Below are positions 1 through 8,539 of a stretch of 64,000 bases of DNA, piece by piece. A program made the translations under genes and the position numbers. How positions within the stretch are numbered: the stretch's first letter is position 1; each line of letters starts with the position of its first letter. The DNA is from Algoriphagus sp. NG3 (GTDB lineage: Bacteria > Bacteroidota > Bacteroidia > Cytophagales > Cyclobacteriaceae), in the NCBI RefSeq assembly GCF_034119865.1, contig NZ_CP139421.1:620001-684000 (forward strand). Reading direction: 5' to 3'. Under the pieces are notes generated by a model. That model was not told the DNA's origin, did no database searches, and saw only the letters and a program-made list of their open reading frames with translations.

Positions 1-1
1 G

Positions 2-670
2 TTTTGCCAGAGAGCTCCAAATGATACATTAAGAAAAGTGTCATATGAGTATTCTGATAACAATCTAATGGCAGAAACTACATTCAATAATGGAGAAATT
101 CTAGATAAGACAACGTTCGAATACCATTCTGATAATCAGTTGGTTTTGGAGACTTATGTTACAAATTCACAAATGACAAAAAAGAGTTTTATTTATAATG
201 AGCTAAACCAATTGATAAATATAAAATACAGATTCACGGACTACAATGCTGATGGACAAATAGTTAGTGAAAGTGAAAGCGAAGCTCCGAGAGAGTATCA
301 AAATAATCAATTAGTCAAAGAATGGGAAAGTTGGGGTGGCTTCAGTACTTATGAATATAAGGACGGAAAAGTCATAACCAAAATTGATTATACAAAAAAT
401 GGGGAGGAGCATCATTTTACATATTATAAATATTCTGGCGATTTATTGATAGAAGAAAAAAAGGAAACTAGAGTGGGAGGATTAATGTATTTGAAAACCT
501 ATACTTATGATTCACAAAACAGATTGATTCAAATCCGGGATAGGGAAAACATCATAGAAGAGAACGATTACAATGGTAAAAAACTGATTGAGAGAAGAAC
601 TTACTATTTTGGAATAGACCCAGGGTTTGATATATGTTACGGAAACTATATTTATAGATATGAATATTAG
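2..670 (+). CDS. YD-repeat-like protein, 5' end missing
   Basis: The reading frame is open from base 2 to the stop at 668-670, so this is the C-terminal part (about 222 residues) of a larger protein that starts before the window. A GTG at 38 could be read as a start, but the open frame upstream makes truncation by the window edge more likely. The sequence is hydrophilic and rich in Tyr, Asn, Glu and Lys, with repeated short strands such as FEYHSDNQL, YEYKDGKV and YTYDSQNRL. This resembles the Y-D/Rhs-type beta repeats common in Bacteroidota surface or secreted proteins. No catalytic motif is visible and the function is unknown. The gene is AT-rich, like the next few genes. Confidence 0.6.
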   Translation, partial: FCQRAPNDTLRKVSYEYSDNNLMAETTFNNGEILDKTTFEYHSDNQLVLETYVTNSQMTKKSFIYNELNQLINIKYRFTDYNADGQIVSESESEAPREYQNNQLVKEWESWGGFSTYEYKDGKVITKIDYTKNGEEHHFTYYKYSGDLLIEEKKETRVGGLMYLKTYTYDSQNRLIQIRDRENIIEENDYNGKKLIERRTYYFGIDPGFDICYGNYIYRYEY

Positions 671-983
671 CTGCCGCCAAATTCTCCTTGGATTCAGCCT
701 GCCTCTGTCGGCAGACAGGCGGGTGGTACCGGGAAATATGAAAATTCAGTATCTTCAAGAAGTTAGGATTAGGTTAGAAGCGAACGGCTCCGAATGCCTG
801 CCTGACGGAAGCCAAGCCCGAACTCTCCAAGCTGAATCCCGTCGAACCGTCTAAAAACCGGTTGAATGCATTTAAAAACGAACTCTCTTATTAAAGTTTT
901 TTGACTGAATATTTAAAATGAGTTCTATTTATTTAAGTTTTCATGATTTTTCTTAAATTAGTAGAGCTATTAATTAATGGATC
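671..983. other. intergenic stretch with imperfect inverted repeats
   Basis: No convincing gene is seen. Around 695-725 there is a GC-rich imperfect inverted repeat built from GCCTGCCT and CAGACAGGCGG, and a related half (GCCTGCCTGACGG) at about 797-809. These resemble the short palindromic repeats scattered between genes elsewhere in the window. The last 120 bases before the Fic gene are AT-rich and probably hold its promoter, but no clear box could be assigned. Confidence 0.4.
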
Positions 984-2108
984 ATGAAAAACTTTAAAGC
1001 GGGCAGCTATATCAATCAAGGAACCTTTAAAAGCTTTATTCCTGAAGAGATAAATCGGGATTGGGTGCTTGATGACATGGAAGTGATAGCCCTATTAAGT
1101 CAGGCAGATAGACAACTTGGACGGCTTGACATGTACTCCGAGCACACTCCTAATATTGATTTGTTTATTCCAATGCACATTGCAAAGGAAGCCACCAAAT
1201 CAAGTAAAATTGAAGGTACCAAAACCAATATTGAAGAAGCACTGCAAGAAAGAGAAGAAATTAGGGAAGAACAACGGGACGATTGGGAAGAAGTTCAGAA
1301 TTACATTAACGCCCTCAATTCAGCAATCAAGTCACTTGATGAATTGCCCTTATCATCCAGACTTATCAAAATGGCCCATAAAGTCCTTCTTCAAGGAGTT
1401 CGTGGAAAACACAAAATACCCGGACAGTTCAGAACAAGTCAAAACTGGATAGGAGGAGCCTCAATTTCTGATGCGACATTTATCCCCCCACCTCACCAAG
1501 AGGTCGCTCGATTAATGGGGGATTTGGAAAAATTTTCGCACAACACAGAAATCAGGTTGCCTCATTTATTAAGAATTGCTATAATACATTATCAGTTTGA
1601 AACGATTCATCCCTTTTTAGATGGCAATGGGCGTGTTGGTCGTCTTTTAATCACTCTTTACTTAGTTGAAAAAGGGATTTTAAAGAAACCAGTACTTTAC
1701 TTATCAGACTTCTTCGAGAGGAACAGACAATTGTATTACGACAACTTAACGAAAGTAAGATCCTCAAACGATATCAAACAATGGTTTAAATTCTTTCTCG
1801 TAGGAATCATTGAAACTGCTGAGGGAAGTATAGTGACTTTCGATAGCATCATGAAACTTCAAAAAGAAGTGGACATGAAAATTCAAGGTTTAGGTGCAAG
1901 AACTAGCAACGCAAGGGCGGTTATCAATCAACTCTATTTACGACCACTTATTACCGTTCAAAAAGTTGCTGACCTAACAGAACTTTCACTTCCATCGGCT
2001 TACAAGCTAGTGAGTGAACTTGAACATCTCGGAATTCTTAAGGAAATTACAGGAGCAAAAAGAGGGAAACAATATTGGTTTGATGAATATATCAAGCTAT
2101 TTAAATGA
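984..2108 (+). CDS. Fic family protein, self-inhibited type with winged-helix C-terminus
   Basis: Predicted Fic-domain enzyme of 374 residues. Fic proteins usually transfer AMP from ATP to hydroxyl side chains of target proteins. The catalytic loop HPFLDGNGRVGR lies at residues 209-220 (His209). Upstream, residues 73-78 read SSKIEG, which fits the (S/T)xxxE(G/N) inhibitory helix, so this is a class II Fic with its own N-terminal brake (Glu77). The N-terminal about 90 residues match the Fic_N region and the last about 70 residues look like a winged helix, typical of the large stand-alone bacterial Fic proteins. The ATG at 984 is used because the protein then has the usual family length. It appears monocistronic. 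The target protein cannot be read from the sequence. Confidence 0.9.
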   Translation: MKNFKAGSYINQGTFKSFIPEEINRDWVLDDMEVIALLSQADRQLGRLDMYSEHTPNIDLFIPMHIAKEATKSSKIEGTKTNIEEALQEREEIREEQRDDWEEVQNYINALNSAIKSLDELPLSSRLIKMAHKVLLQGVRGKHKIPGQFRTSQNWIGGASISDATFIPPPHQEVARLMGDLEKFSHNTEIRLPHLLRIAIIHYQFETIHPFLDGNGRVGRLLITLYLVEKGILKKPVLYLSDFFERNRQLYYDNLTKVRSSNDIKQWFKFFLVGIIETAEGSIVTFDSIMKLQKEVDMKIQGLGARTSNARAVINQLYLRPLITVQKVADLTELSLPSAYKLVSELEHLGILKEITGAKRGKQYWFDEYIKLFK

Positions 2109-2177
2109 AAAAAAACGCATCCCAAACATCACCTTGGATATAATACGCTTACTTTATTTTACGAATTAATAAAAACT

Positions 2178-3146
2178 ATGACCTACTTAGAAGCAACCCA
2201 CGACTTATATAAAGACGCAGCCTTGACACCAAATATTGGGCTTTGCTGTACCACCAATCCAATTTGGGAATTGCCAGGCTTAAAAATCCCGAAAATAATG
2301 CAAAAAATGAATTATGGATGCGGGAGTACTATAAATGCGCGTGATTTAACGAACAACCCCAAAATTCTATATGTAGGCGTTGGTGGTGGAATGGAACTAT
2401 TACAATTTTCTTATTTCTCCCGTCAGAAGGGAGGAGTGGTGGGTATAGATGTGGTAGATGAAATGCTGGAAGCATCCCGTAAAAACCTTGTAGAGGCCGA
2501 AGAGATGAACCCTTGGTTTAAAAGTGAATTCGTTGAACTCAAGAAGGGAGATGCATTAAACTTACCTGTAGCCGATAATAGTATTGATGTTGCTGCTCAG
2601 AACTGTCTGTTTAATATCTTCAAAGAAGCTGATCTCAAACGGGCATTAGATGAGATGTATCGTGTGCTAAAGCCACACGGGAGGTTGGTAATGAGTGACC
2701 CGACTTGTGAGCAACCTATGAACGAAACTCTAAGAAATGATGAACGCCTACGTGCGCTTTGCTTGAGCGGAAGCCTTCCAATAAATGACTATGTAAAAGC
2801 CCTGATCGATGCTGGCTTTGGAACTATTGAGATTAGGGCTCGCAAACCCTATAGAATACTTGACCCTAAAAATTACCCTACAGAGGAATTGATATATATT
2901 GAAAGCATTGAAGTTGCAGCCATTAAAGACCCGGTGCTGCCAGACGGTGCTTGTGTATTTACTGGAAAAGCGGCAATTTATTACGGAGCTGAAGAATTTT
3001 TCGATGATAAAAAAGGACATGTTTTAATGAAGAATCAACCCTTGGCTATTTGTGATAAAACAGCAAGGCAGTTTAAAGAATTGGGTAGAGATGATATTTA
3101 TATTTCTGAATCCACCTTTCATTACGATGGTGGTGGCTGTTGTTGA
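2178..3146 (+). CDS. arsM: arsenite S-adenosylmethionine methyltransferase ArsM
   Basis: A 322-residue class I methyltransferase. The SAM-binding glycine loop is YVGVGGGMELL around residues 65-75, followed by an acidic strand end (GIDVVDEMLEAS). Cys23-Cys24 (GLCCTTNP), Cys48 (NYGCGS), SDPTCEQP and a C-terminal GGGCC give the cysteine-rich pattern expected for trivalent arsenic binding. The whole protein, including FHYDGGGCC at the end, agrees with the ArsM type associated with arsenosugar synthesis in Bacteroidota. ArsM methylates As(III) to methylated arsenicals in the cytoplasm. In many relatives arsM is followed by the radical-SAM gene arsS. No arsS or arsR is visible here, so this copy is an orphan. 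Confidence 0.85.
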   Translation: MTYLEATHDLYKDAALTPNIGLCCTTNPIWELPGLKIPKIMQKMNYGCGSTINARDLTNNPKILYVGVGGGMELLQFSYFSRQKGGVVGIDVVDEMLEASRKNLVEAEEMNPWFKSEFVELKKGDALNLPVADNSIDVAAQNCLFNIFKEADLKRALDEMYRVLKPHGRLVMSDPTCEQPMNETLRNDERLRALCLSGSLPINDYVKALIDAGFGTIEIRARKPYRILDPKNYPTEELIYIESIEVAAIKDPVLPDGACVFTGKAAIYYGAEEFFDDKKGHVLMKNQPLAICDKTARQFKELGRDDIYISESTFHYDGGGCC

Positions 3147-3406
3147 CTTTTGAATTTTGCAATTCCCATCCTCTTTACCAGAGAGGAACAAAGATAATAT
3201 CTATATACAAGTAAATGATTACGAATCAGTTGCAATATTATCTATAGATTGCAGAGACTTTTCCGGATGAGGCGATTGTCTCCGCACTGTAGAGACAATG
3301 TTCTTCTTCCAAAGTTTGTGCTTTGCAGGCAATCAATAGTTAAAATCATAATTTATACAGCTATTTCCAACAAACACTTTTCCTATCAAATTCGTACCTT
3401 AGAACT

Positions 3407-3595
3407 ATGAGCCGAGAAGAAGTAAAAACAGCTATAACTGAACTTTTAGAAAATAGCCCTGAGCAAGCACTTCAGGAAGTGTACGTTTATCTGAAATCTG
3501 TCCAAGGTATGCCAGATAAATCAGTAGCTCTTTCCCAAAACTTAAGAACAATCCTTACTGAAGATAAGGAATTGCTGAAGAGACTAGCACAATGA
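3407..3595 (+). CDS. putative antitoxin of the Doc-type toxin
   Basis: A 62-residue, acidic, mostly helical protein (starts MSREEVKTAITELLENSPEQ). It overlaps the next gene by four bases (ATGA), the classical arrangement of an antitoxin translated just ahead of its toxin. By position and size it should neutralise the Doc-like toxin by binding it through its C-terminal tail and may autoregulate the pair. No clear DNA-binding fold such as a full Phd/YefM domain can be recognised. The antitoxin call therefore rests on context more than on sequence. Confidence 0.65.
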   Translation: MSREEVKTAITELLENSPEQALQEVYVYLKSVQGMPDKSVALSQNLRTILTEDKELLKRLAQ

Positions 3596-3963
3596 TCTCA
3601 GAGAAGGAGGTTCTTGAAATTCATGCCATCCTAATTGAAAATTTCGGTGGAGCTGATGGAGTTCGTGACAAAGGCCTTCTTAATTCAGCCTTGAATAGAC
3701 CAAATCAAACTTTTGACGGAATAGAACTTTACGCAACACTAATAGATAAAGCAGCAGCAATTCTCGAAAGCATTGTTAAAAACCATCCATTTACGGACGG
3801 CAACAAAAGAACTGGTTATGTTCTAGCCAGACTTGTTTTGATGGAACAGAAACTTGATATCTATGCTGATCAGGATGAGAAATATAAATTTGTTATCGCC
3901 ATTTCTACTGGTGAACTTAGCTTCGATCAAATCAAAGAATGGCTTGGACAAAGGGTAAGGTAG
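3592..3963 (+). CDS. doc: Doc/Fic family toxin (death-on-curing type)
   Basis: A 123-residue compact Fic fold. The catalytic loop HPFTDGNKRTG lies at residues 65-75 (His65, Asp69, Asn71, Lys72, Arg73). Doc toxins use this loop to phosphorylate elongation factor Tu and stop translation, and relatives with DGNK loops share the fold. Length and motif fit the small type II toxin subgroup rather than the large Fic enzyme at 984. It is coupled to the preceding antitoxin gene by an ATGA overlap. Its stop codon is followed at once by the remains of a DUF1801 gene, which suggests that the pair arrived by insertion or that a deletion fused the two loci. Confidence 0.85.
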   Translation: MISEKEVLEIHAILIENFGGADGVRDKGLLNSALNRPNQTFDGIELYATLIDKAAAILESIVKNHPFTDGNKRTGYVLARLVLMEQKLDIYADQDEKYKFVIAISTGELSFDQIKEWLGQRVR

Positions 3964-4216
3964 GCTGCGCAGAAGTGGGGAATGCCCTGCTTCTGCTACA
4001 AAAAGAAAATGTTTTTTGTGGATAGATAAAAAGACTGACGAGCCTTATATTCTACTAGTAGAGGGAAAATACCTTGATTATCCCGAATTAGAAGTAGGAG
4101 GCCGTTCGCGAATGAAAATTTTGCGGGTAAATCCTAACAAAGATTTGCCCTTGGACACGATAAAAACAATTTTACAAAAAGCATTGGATTTTTACCGAAC
4201 TGGAAACATCAACTAA
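3964..4216 (+). pseudogene. remnant of a DUF1801-type gene
   Basis: Directly after the doc stop codon one frame reads KWGMPCFCYKKKMFF (from about 3973). A shifted frame then continues from about 4018 with WIDKKTDEPYILLVEGK through to the stop at 4216. Together they match the middle and end of small DUF1801 proteins, in which a WGMPCF...YKKKMF segment leads straight into W-x-DKKT-EPYI. The N-terminal part (about 40 residues in relatives) is absent and the frame breaks in a run of six T at 4012-4017. The 66-residue open frame starting at TTG 4016 is therefore the tail of a dead gene and not a complete protein. The comparison is from memory of the family. Confidence 0.6.
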
Positions 4217-4256
4217 AGAAGCCTAGGAAGTAAATGTAGTTTCAACGTGCTATTAA

Positions 4257-4412
4257 TTAGAATTTGTAATTTAATTTTATGTTTATTCCCTTTTCAACCA
4301 GTAAAGTAGTAGAGGCATCGTAGGATTCGGAAACCACTTGCGTTAAAGCCATTTCTGTCAACTCTCTTAGGTCTTCCGTCAGGTAAAGCAAGGAGGATAT
4401 AGCTACTGGCAT
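4257..4412 (-). CDS. small open frame, possible gene relic
   Basis: A 51-codon minus-strand frame (starts MPVAISSLLYLTEDL, ends INIKLNYKF). Its composition is protein-like (helical, Leu/Glu-rich, few rare residues) and it lies in a 245-base gap between a pseudogene and a small membrane-protein gene. I do not recognise a family. It may be the end of a decayed gene, a genuine small protein, or chance. Confidence 0.25.
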   Translation of the reverse strand: MPVAISSLLYLTEDLRELTEMALTQVVSESYDASTTLLVEKGINIKLNYKF

Positions 4413-4461
4413 TACTGCGGATAATCATATTCAATTTTACTCTAAACCATCATTCAAGAAA

Positions 4462-4710
4462 ATGAATCAAATCAACTTAGCCGCATTAACGGACGAAGAA
4501 TTGCTTGCAGAAGCAAAAAAAAGTAAAACCACAAAGATTTATGATGCCGTGATTTTCGGTGTGCTGATCGGCATTGCAATTTATAGCACCGTTAGCAATG
4601 GCTTTGGCTTGTTGACTTTTCTTCCTGTGATCTATTTGCCTATTGCTGCTAAGAACAAGCTCAGAAAATCCGAGTTGGAAAAAGTTTTACAAGAGAGAAA
4701 CTTAAAATAG
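4462..4710 (+). CDS. small two-helix membrane protein of unknown function
   Basis: 82 residues. A polar N-terminus (MNQINLAALTDEELLAEAKK) is followed by two hydrophobic segments at about residues 28-45 and 48-60, and then a basic, charged C-terminus. This is the usual layout of small inner-membrane proteins in Bacteroidota. No motif identifies a role. The next gene, 53 bases downstream on the same strand, is also a membrane protein, so the two may be co-transcribed. Confidence 0.6.
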   Translation: MNQINLAALTDEELLAEAKKSKTTKIYDAVIFGVLIGIAIYSTVSNGFGLLTFLPVIYLPIAAKNKLRKSELEKVLQERNLK

Positions 4711-4763
4711 GGAATGGTAATACCTTTAGTAGTCGTCAAACCTACCTCATCCTATTAATCCCT

Positions 4764-5498
4764 ATGGAAAATCAGAATTCTTTTGACTATTGCAAAAAGT
4801 GTGAGCTGGAAATCACTGGGAATTACTGTCTGGGCTGTGGTAATGCCAAAGAATTGCGACGGATTGATGGGAGATATATAGCCAAAGAGATTACCAGTGT
4901 TTTAAACTTTGATAAGGGAATATTATATACAGTCAAAGAGTTGCTGATCAGACCTGGGGCAACTGTCAGAAGGTATATTGCTGAAGACAGAAGCCGATTG
5001 GTAAAACCGGTGATTTTTATCATAGTCAGCTCATTGATTTATTCAGTGTTAAGAGGATTATTGCACTTTGAAGATGGATATTTCAATTACGATGAGTCCA
5101 ATTTTACCACGTCAACTGTCATTTTTCAATGGTTACAAAATAATTATGGCTATGGGAATTTGATAATGGGGGTATTTATAGCCTTTTGGATTAAGTTACT
5201 TTTTAAAAAATATGGCTATAACTTCTACGAGATACTGATTCTTCTATGCTTTGTAATGGGGGTAGGGATGATTATTCTGGCAGCATTTGGGACAGTTCAA
5301 GGGTTGACCAATCTTAAGCTTTTAGATTATGGAGGGGTGCTTTCTATAGTTTATAGTTGCTGGGCAATTGGGCAGTTTTTCGATAAAAAGAGAGTAACCA
5401 ACTACTTCAAAGCGCTATTTTCCTACCTATTAGGTATTATTACATTTGCCATTTCGGTGTTGTTGGTTGGCTATTTGATTGATTTGGTGATAAAATAG
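4764..5498 (+). CDS. DUF3667 family membrane protein
   Basis: 244 residues. The N-terminus carries a zinc-ribbon-like pair, CKKC (about residues 10-13) and CLGC (about 22-25), then the conserved stretch DKGILYTVKELLIRPGATVRRYI and the basic RSRLVKPV that define DUF3667. Five or so hydrophobic segments follow: about 90-105, 130-148, 155-178, 190-205 and 220-242. The family is common in Bacteroidota and has no established function. The zinc ribbon should face the cytoplasm. It is convergent with the TVP38-type gene. Confidence 0.8.
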   Translation: MENQNSFDYCKKCELEITGNYCLGCGNAKELRRIDGRYIAKEITSVLNFDKGILYTVKELLIRPGATVRRYIAEDRSRLVKPVIFIIVSSLIYSVLRGLLHFEDGYFNYDESNFTTSTVIFQWLQNNYGYGNLIMGVFIAFWIKLLFKKYGYNFYEILILLCFVMGVGMIILAAFGTVQGLTNLKLLDYGGVLSIVYSCWAIGQFFDKKRVTNYFKALFSYLLGIITFAISVLLVGYLIDLVIK

Positions 5499-5525
5499 GA
5501 TGTTTTAACCAGAGCTGGGGTTGGT

Positions 5526-6221
5526 TTATTTTCTTGATTTTTTCACATAATTGTAAATCCCTCCAATCCCAATAACTAACAATGCTATCCCGACTCCCCA
5601 TTGCAACGGGCTGTTCATGGATTGCTTGGCTTCCATATAGGAGCTGGCAGCAACACCTGCCGCAAAGGCGATCACGGTACGGGTAAGCATGCCGGGAATC
5701 CCATATACCAGTACTTTCCACAATTTGATATTCAGATTTGCAAAAAGGAAGTTGGAAACTGCAAAAGGGACTACCGGAGAGATCCTTACAAAAAAGACCA
5801 AAGAACCTTCTTTTTCTTTCCTGGACTCAAGTGCGGCCTGGAATTTCGGGTTTTTCCGGAACAGCTTTTCTGTCAAACCCATATTACTGACTTTGCCCAG
5901 CACATAGCCTAGCACGGAAGCCAGAGAGTACCCCAAAATCAGAAAAGGCAGAGAAACCCATCCGTAATAAAAGCCGGAAGCCAAGGCGATCAAGGTGGTG
6001 GGCAGCAGTGCCAAGCCCATTAATAATGCCCCTATCACAGTGTAAGCGAAATAGTCTAAGCCGGTCTGTAGTTCGAATTGCCCTACTAAATGATAGTTTA
6101 CCGCAAAAACAGCACTTCCGACAAAGGGCACTACAGTGACCCAAAGCCAAGCAAAAATCCCCGACGGGTGCTTTCCGAAGTAGGAGCGGATAGTTTTGAA
6201 AATCCTGCCCTTTTTTGTCAT
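5526..6221 (-). CDS. TVP38/TMEM64 (VTT domain) membrane protein
   Basis: 231 residues. The central VTT/DedA-like domain shows the motif PTTLIALASGFYYGW followed by GYSLASVLGYVLGK, with a second re-entrant region FFVRISPVVPFAVSNFLFA typical of this superfamily. An N-terminal anchor and a C-terminal hydrophobic helix ending in a basic tail (YNYVKKSRK) complete the topology. Members are thought to move lipids across, or otherwise help maintain, the inner membrane, but the substrate is not known for this subgroup. It is transcribed divergently from the cystathionine synthase gene with a 127-base intergenic region. Confidence 0.8.
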   Translation of the reverse strand: MTKKGRIFKTIRSYFGKHPSGIFAWLWVTVVPFVGSAVFAVNYHLVGQFELQTGLDYFAYTVIGALLMGLALLPTTLIALASGFYYGWVSLPFLILGYSLASVLGYVLGKVSNMGLTEKLFRKNPKFQAALESRKEKEGSLVFFVRISPVVPFAVSNFLFANLNIKLWKVLVYGIPGMLTRTVIAFAAGVAASSYMEAKQSMNSPLQWGVGIALLVIGIGGIYNYVKKSRK

Positions 6222-6348
6222 ATTTGGTTAATCATACGTTGATTCACTGGGAATGTCTGCAAGTTTACTATGCTGAAGCCATAATCACCCTGAAAAATTT
6301 AAAAGGTTTTCATTTTCCACAAACCAAAACAAGCTAAACCAATACATA

Positions 6349-7494
6349 ATGAAATTTGGAACAAAAGCCATACACGCCGGAATAGAGCCGGATCCTGCCA
6401 CAGGTGCGATTATGACGCCTATTTACCAGACCTCTACTTACGTACAGAACTCCCCAGGCGATCATAAGGGATATGAATATTCCCGTACACACAATCCCAC
6501 TCGTACTGCTTTGCAGAATAATCTGGCAGCATTGGAAAATGGCAAACACGGGATCTGCTTTTCTTCAGGATTGGGAGCCATAGATGCCGTAATCAAATTG
6601 TTCAATCCAGGCGATGAGATCATCAGTACCAATGACCTGTATGGCGGTACTTACCGTCTTTTCACTAAAGTGTACGAGCGATATGGGATTAAATTTAAGT
6701 TTGTGCCCATGTCTGATGCGTCCACTCTCTCAGAACATATCACAGAAAAAACCAGGATGATCTGGGTGGAAACCCCAACGAATCCTATGATGAATATCAT
6801 CGATATCGCTGCAGTGGCTAAGTTGGGCAAAGGCAACAAGATCTTGGTGGCGGTAGATAATACCTTCGCTTCCCCATACCTTCAAAACCCGCTGGATCTG
6901 GGAGCGGATATCGTGATGCACTCGGTGACCAAATACCTGGGTGGACACTCCGACGTGGTGATGGGAGCCTTGGTGGTAAATGATGATGAGTTGGCAGAAA
7001 AACTCGTGTTTATCCAAAATGCATCAGGTGCCACCCCCGGGCCGCAGGATTGTTTCTTGGTACTGAGAGGGATCAAGACCCTTCACTTACGTATGGAGCG
7101 TCATTCGCAAAATGGTAAAACCATTGCCGCTTACCTGAAAAATCATCCTAAAGTAGAAAAGGTCTATTGGCCGGGCTTTGAAGATCATCCTAATCATGAC
7201 ATTGCCAAAAAGCAAATGCGTGATTTCGGTGGGATGATTTCATTTACCCTAATCGGTAATAAAGAGTCTGATGCGCGGAAAGTGATGGAGAACTTCCATC
7301 TGTTTTCTCTTGCAGAATCCTTGGGAGGAGTGGAGTCCCTTTGTGGGCACCCCGCTTCGATGACCCATGCAAGTATCCCTAAAGAAGAGAGGGAGAGAGT
7401 AGGGCTGGTGGAGTCTCTGATCCGGTTAAGCGTAGGGGTGGAGGATGCAGAGGATCTGAAGAAAGATCTTGCGAATGCGTTGGATAAAATTTAA
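6349..7494 (+). CDS. cystathionine gamma-synthase type PLP enzyme
   Basis: 381 residues, the full length of Cys/Met-metabolism PLP enzymes. Key features are YEYSRTHNPTR near residue 45 (phosphate and substrate contacts from the neighbouring subunit), SSGLGAI at 72-78, the aspartate in VAVDNTFASP that contacts the pyridine nitrogen, and SVTKYLGGHSD with the PLP-binding lysine at 195. The C-terminus has the family block SLAESLGGVESLCGHPASMTH. The enzyme probably makes cystathionine from an activated homoserine and cysteine, or cleaves it. MetB, MetC and cystathionine gamma-lyase cannot be told apart safely by eye. It stands alone and is closed by a strong terminator. No SAM riboswitch was found in the 127-base leader. 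Confidence 0.85.
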   Translation: MKFGTKAIHAGIEPDPATGAIMTPIYQTSTYVQNSPGDHKGYEYSRTHNPTRTALQNNLAALENGKHGICFSSGLGAIDAVIKLFNPGDEIISTNDLYGGTYRLFTKVYERYGIKFKFVPMSDASTLSEHITEKTRMIWVETPTNPMMNIIDIAAVAKLGKGNKILVAVDNTFASPYLQNPLDLGADIVMHSVTKYLGGHSDVVMGALVVNDDELAEKLVFIQNASGATPGPQDCFLVLRGIKTLHLRMERHSQNGKTIAAYLKNHPKVEKVYWPGFEDHPNHDIAKKQMRDFGGMISFTLIGNKESDARKVMENFHLFSLAESLGGVESLCGHPASMTHASIPKEERERVGLVESLIRLSVGVEDAEDLKKDLANALDKI

Positions 7495-7516
7495 GGTTTT
7501 AGATTTAGTATAATTG

Positions 7517-7547
7517 AGCCGTTCATGTCACATGGGCGGCTTTTTTT
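7517..7547 (+). terminator. rho-independent terminator of the cystathionine synthase gene
   Basis: An 11-bp stem (7517-7527 with 7531-7541, two G-U pairs) closes a TCA loop. The run of seven T from 7541 follows directly. It begins 22 bases after the stop codon. Confidence 0.85.
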
Positions 7548-8180
7548 AGGTTAGTAGTTAACCACGGTGGTCACGGAGGATGTCACAGAGGTCACTGGTT
7601 AGGGATTGGCTTTCACGCAGGAAGTCCATTTTGGTGAGCGTTTTTCTGATGAGGTTATCCTGCTTCTCCAGAAGCTGGATTCCAGATTCATGCCCTTAGG
7701 TGGAGTTCACTTTTATCAATGCTTTGATAAGGAAGTCTGAAGACTGCATTGAGATAGGTCCAAGTCAGAAGACTTGAACCAAAAGGTCATCGCAGAAAAA
7801 GACGCGGATTTCCGCAGAACCCAGCTCGTCATTGAACGAGGTACTGCCTGTCCCGATCAATTGGGAAGTGAAGAAGCAATCCCTGTTTCCATCGCACCGT
7901 TCGTGTCGTACGGATGGCTTTGCTGTTGAATGTTGTCCTGCTTCTCCAGAAGCTGGATCTAATGTGCCTTCTGTTTTTCGCAAAATGCCCTGCACTTTGT
8001 CATTTTCATACCATATGGCGGGGATTATTTTTTATTTATTTTGGATATCGTTTTAGAACTTTAAAAAATGCATGTTTCTCAAAGAGTCAAAAAGAATTTC
8101 TGGACTGCTCATTTTTCGCGATTTGATGCTGTGCTACATCTATTTCCATAAACTCAATCCAACCCCAAAAACTACTGATT
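7548..8180. other. 633-base gap with degenerate repeats, no gene recognised
   Basis: Several short frames exist on both strands, but none has protein-like composition. The gap carries a 23-base direct repeat (listed separately). It also has a degraded version (about 7828-7890) of the GTCATTG...GAAGCAATC element that occurs intact at 48.9 and 50.0 kb. It reads as decayed repeat DNA between two genes. Confidence 0.5.
7658..7958. repeat. pair of identical 23-base direct repeats
   Basis: The same 23 bases occur at 7658-7680 and 7936-7958. The core GCTTCTCCAGAAGC is a near-perfect palindrome (6-bp arms, CC centre). The copies are 278 bases apart with no gene between them. They probably belong to a short interspersed palindromic repeat family. 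Confidence 0.7.
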
Positions 8181-8399
8181 ATGTCATTCCAAGCATATTT
8201 GAATAATGTTCAAGCCAAGACGGGTAAATCCCCCGAGGATTTTAAAAAGCTTGCCGAAGAAAAGGGATTCTTTGAAAAAGGTGACATTAAAACAGGCGTA
8301 AAAGCTACTGCTATTACCGATTGGCTCAAGCAGGAATTCAAACTGGGCCATGGACACGCCATGGCGATATATGCATATCTTAAAGGGAAAAATTCTTAA
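8181..8399 (+). CDS. DUF4287 family small protein
   Basis: 72 residues covering the whole DUF4287 unit: MSFQAYLNNVQAKTGKSPED at the start, an internal KTGVKATAITDWLKQEF and the closing GHGHAMAIYAYLK. Such proteins occur alone or fused to DUF5655 in many bacteria. The function is unknown; a helical, possibly nucleic-acid-associated domain is assumed. It stands alone, preceded by a long repeat-bearing gap. Confidence 0.8.
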   Translation: MSFQAYLNNVQAKTGKSPEDFKKLAEEKGFFEKGDIKTGVKATAITDWLKQEFKLGHGHAMAIYAYLKGKNS

Positions 8400-8539
8400 C
8401 TAATTAGGTTAACTGCCAATGTCAGTCGGAAGCTATCCTGATCGGATTTGGGCAGAGACTTCCCGTTCCCTCATGTAAAGGGATAGCTTATAAGAATTGA
8501 AAAGAAAATATAAAGATGTGGACTTTTATAATTGAAGAC

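Noticed and set aside
6222-6348. SAM riboswitch before the cystathionine synthase gene
   Set aside because: No conserved SAM-I or SAM-II core or pairing could be found in the 127-base leader.
7765-8126. Frames of 70-76 codons on both strands in the gap before the DUF4287 gene
   Set aside because: They overlap each other on opposite strands and contain degenerate repeat sequence; no protein-like pattern.
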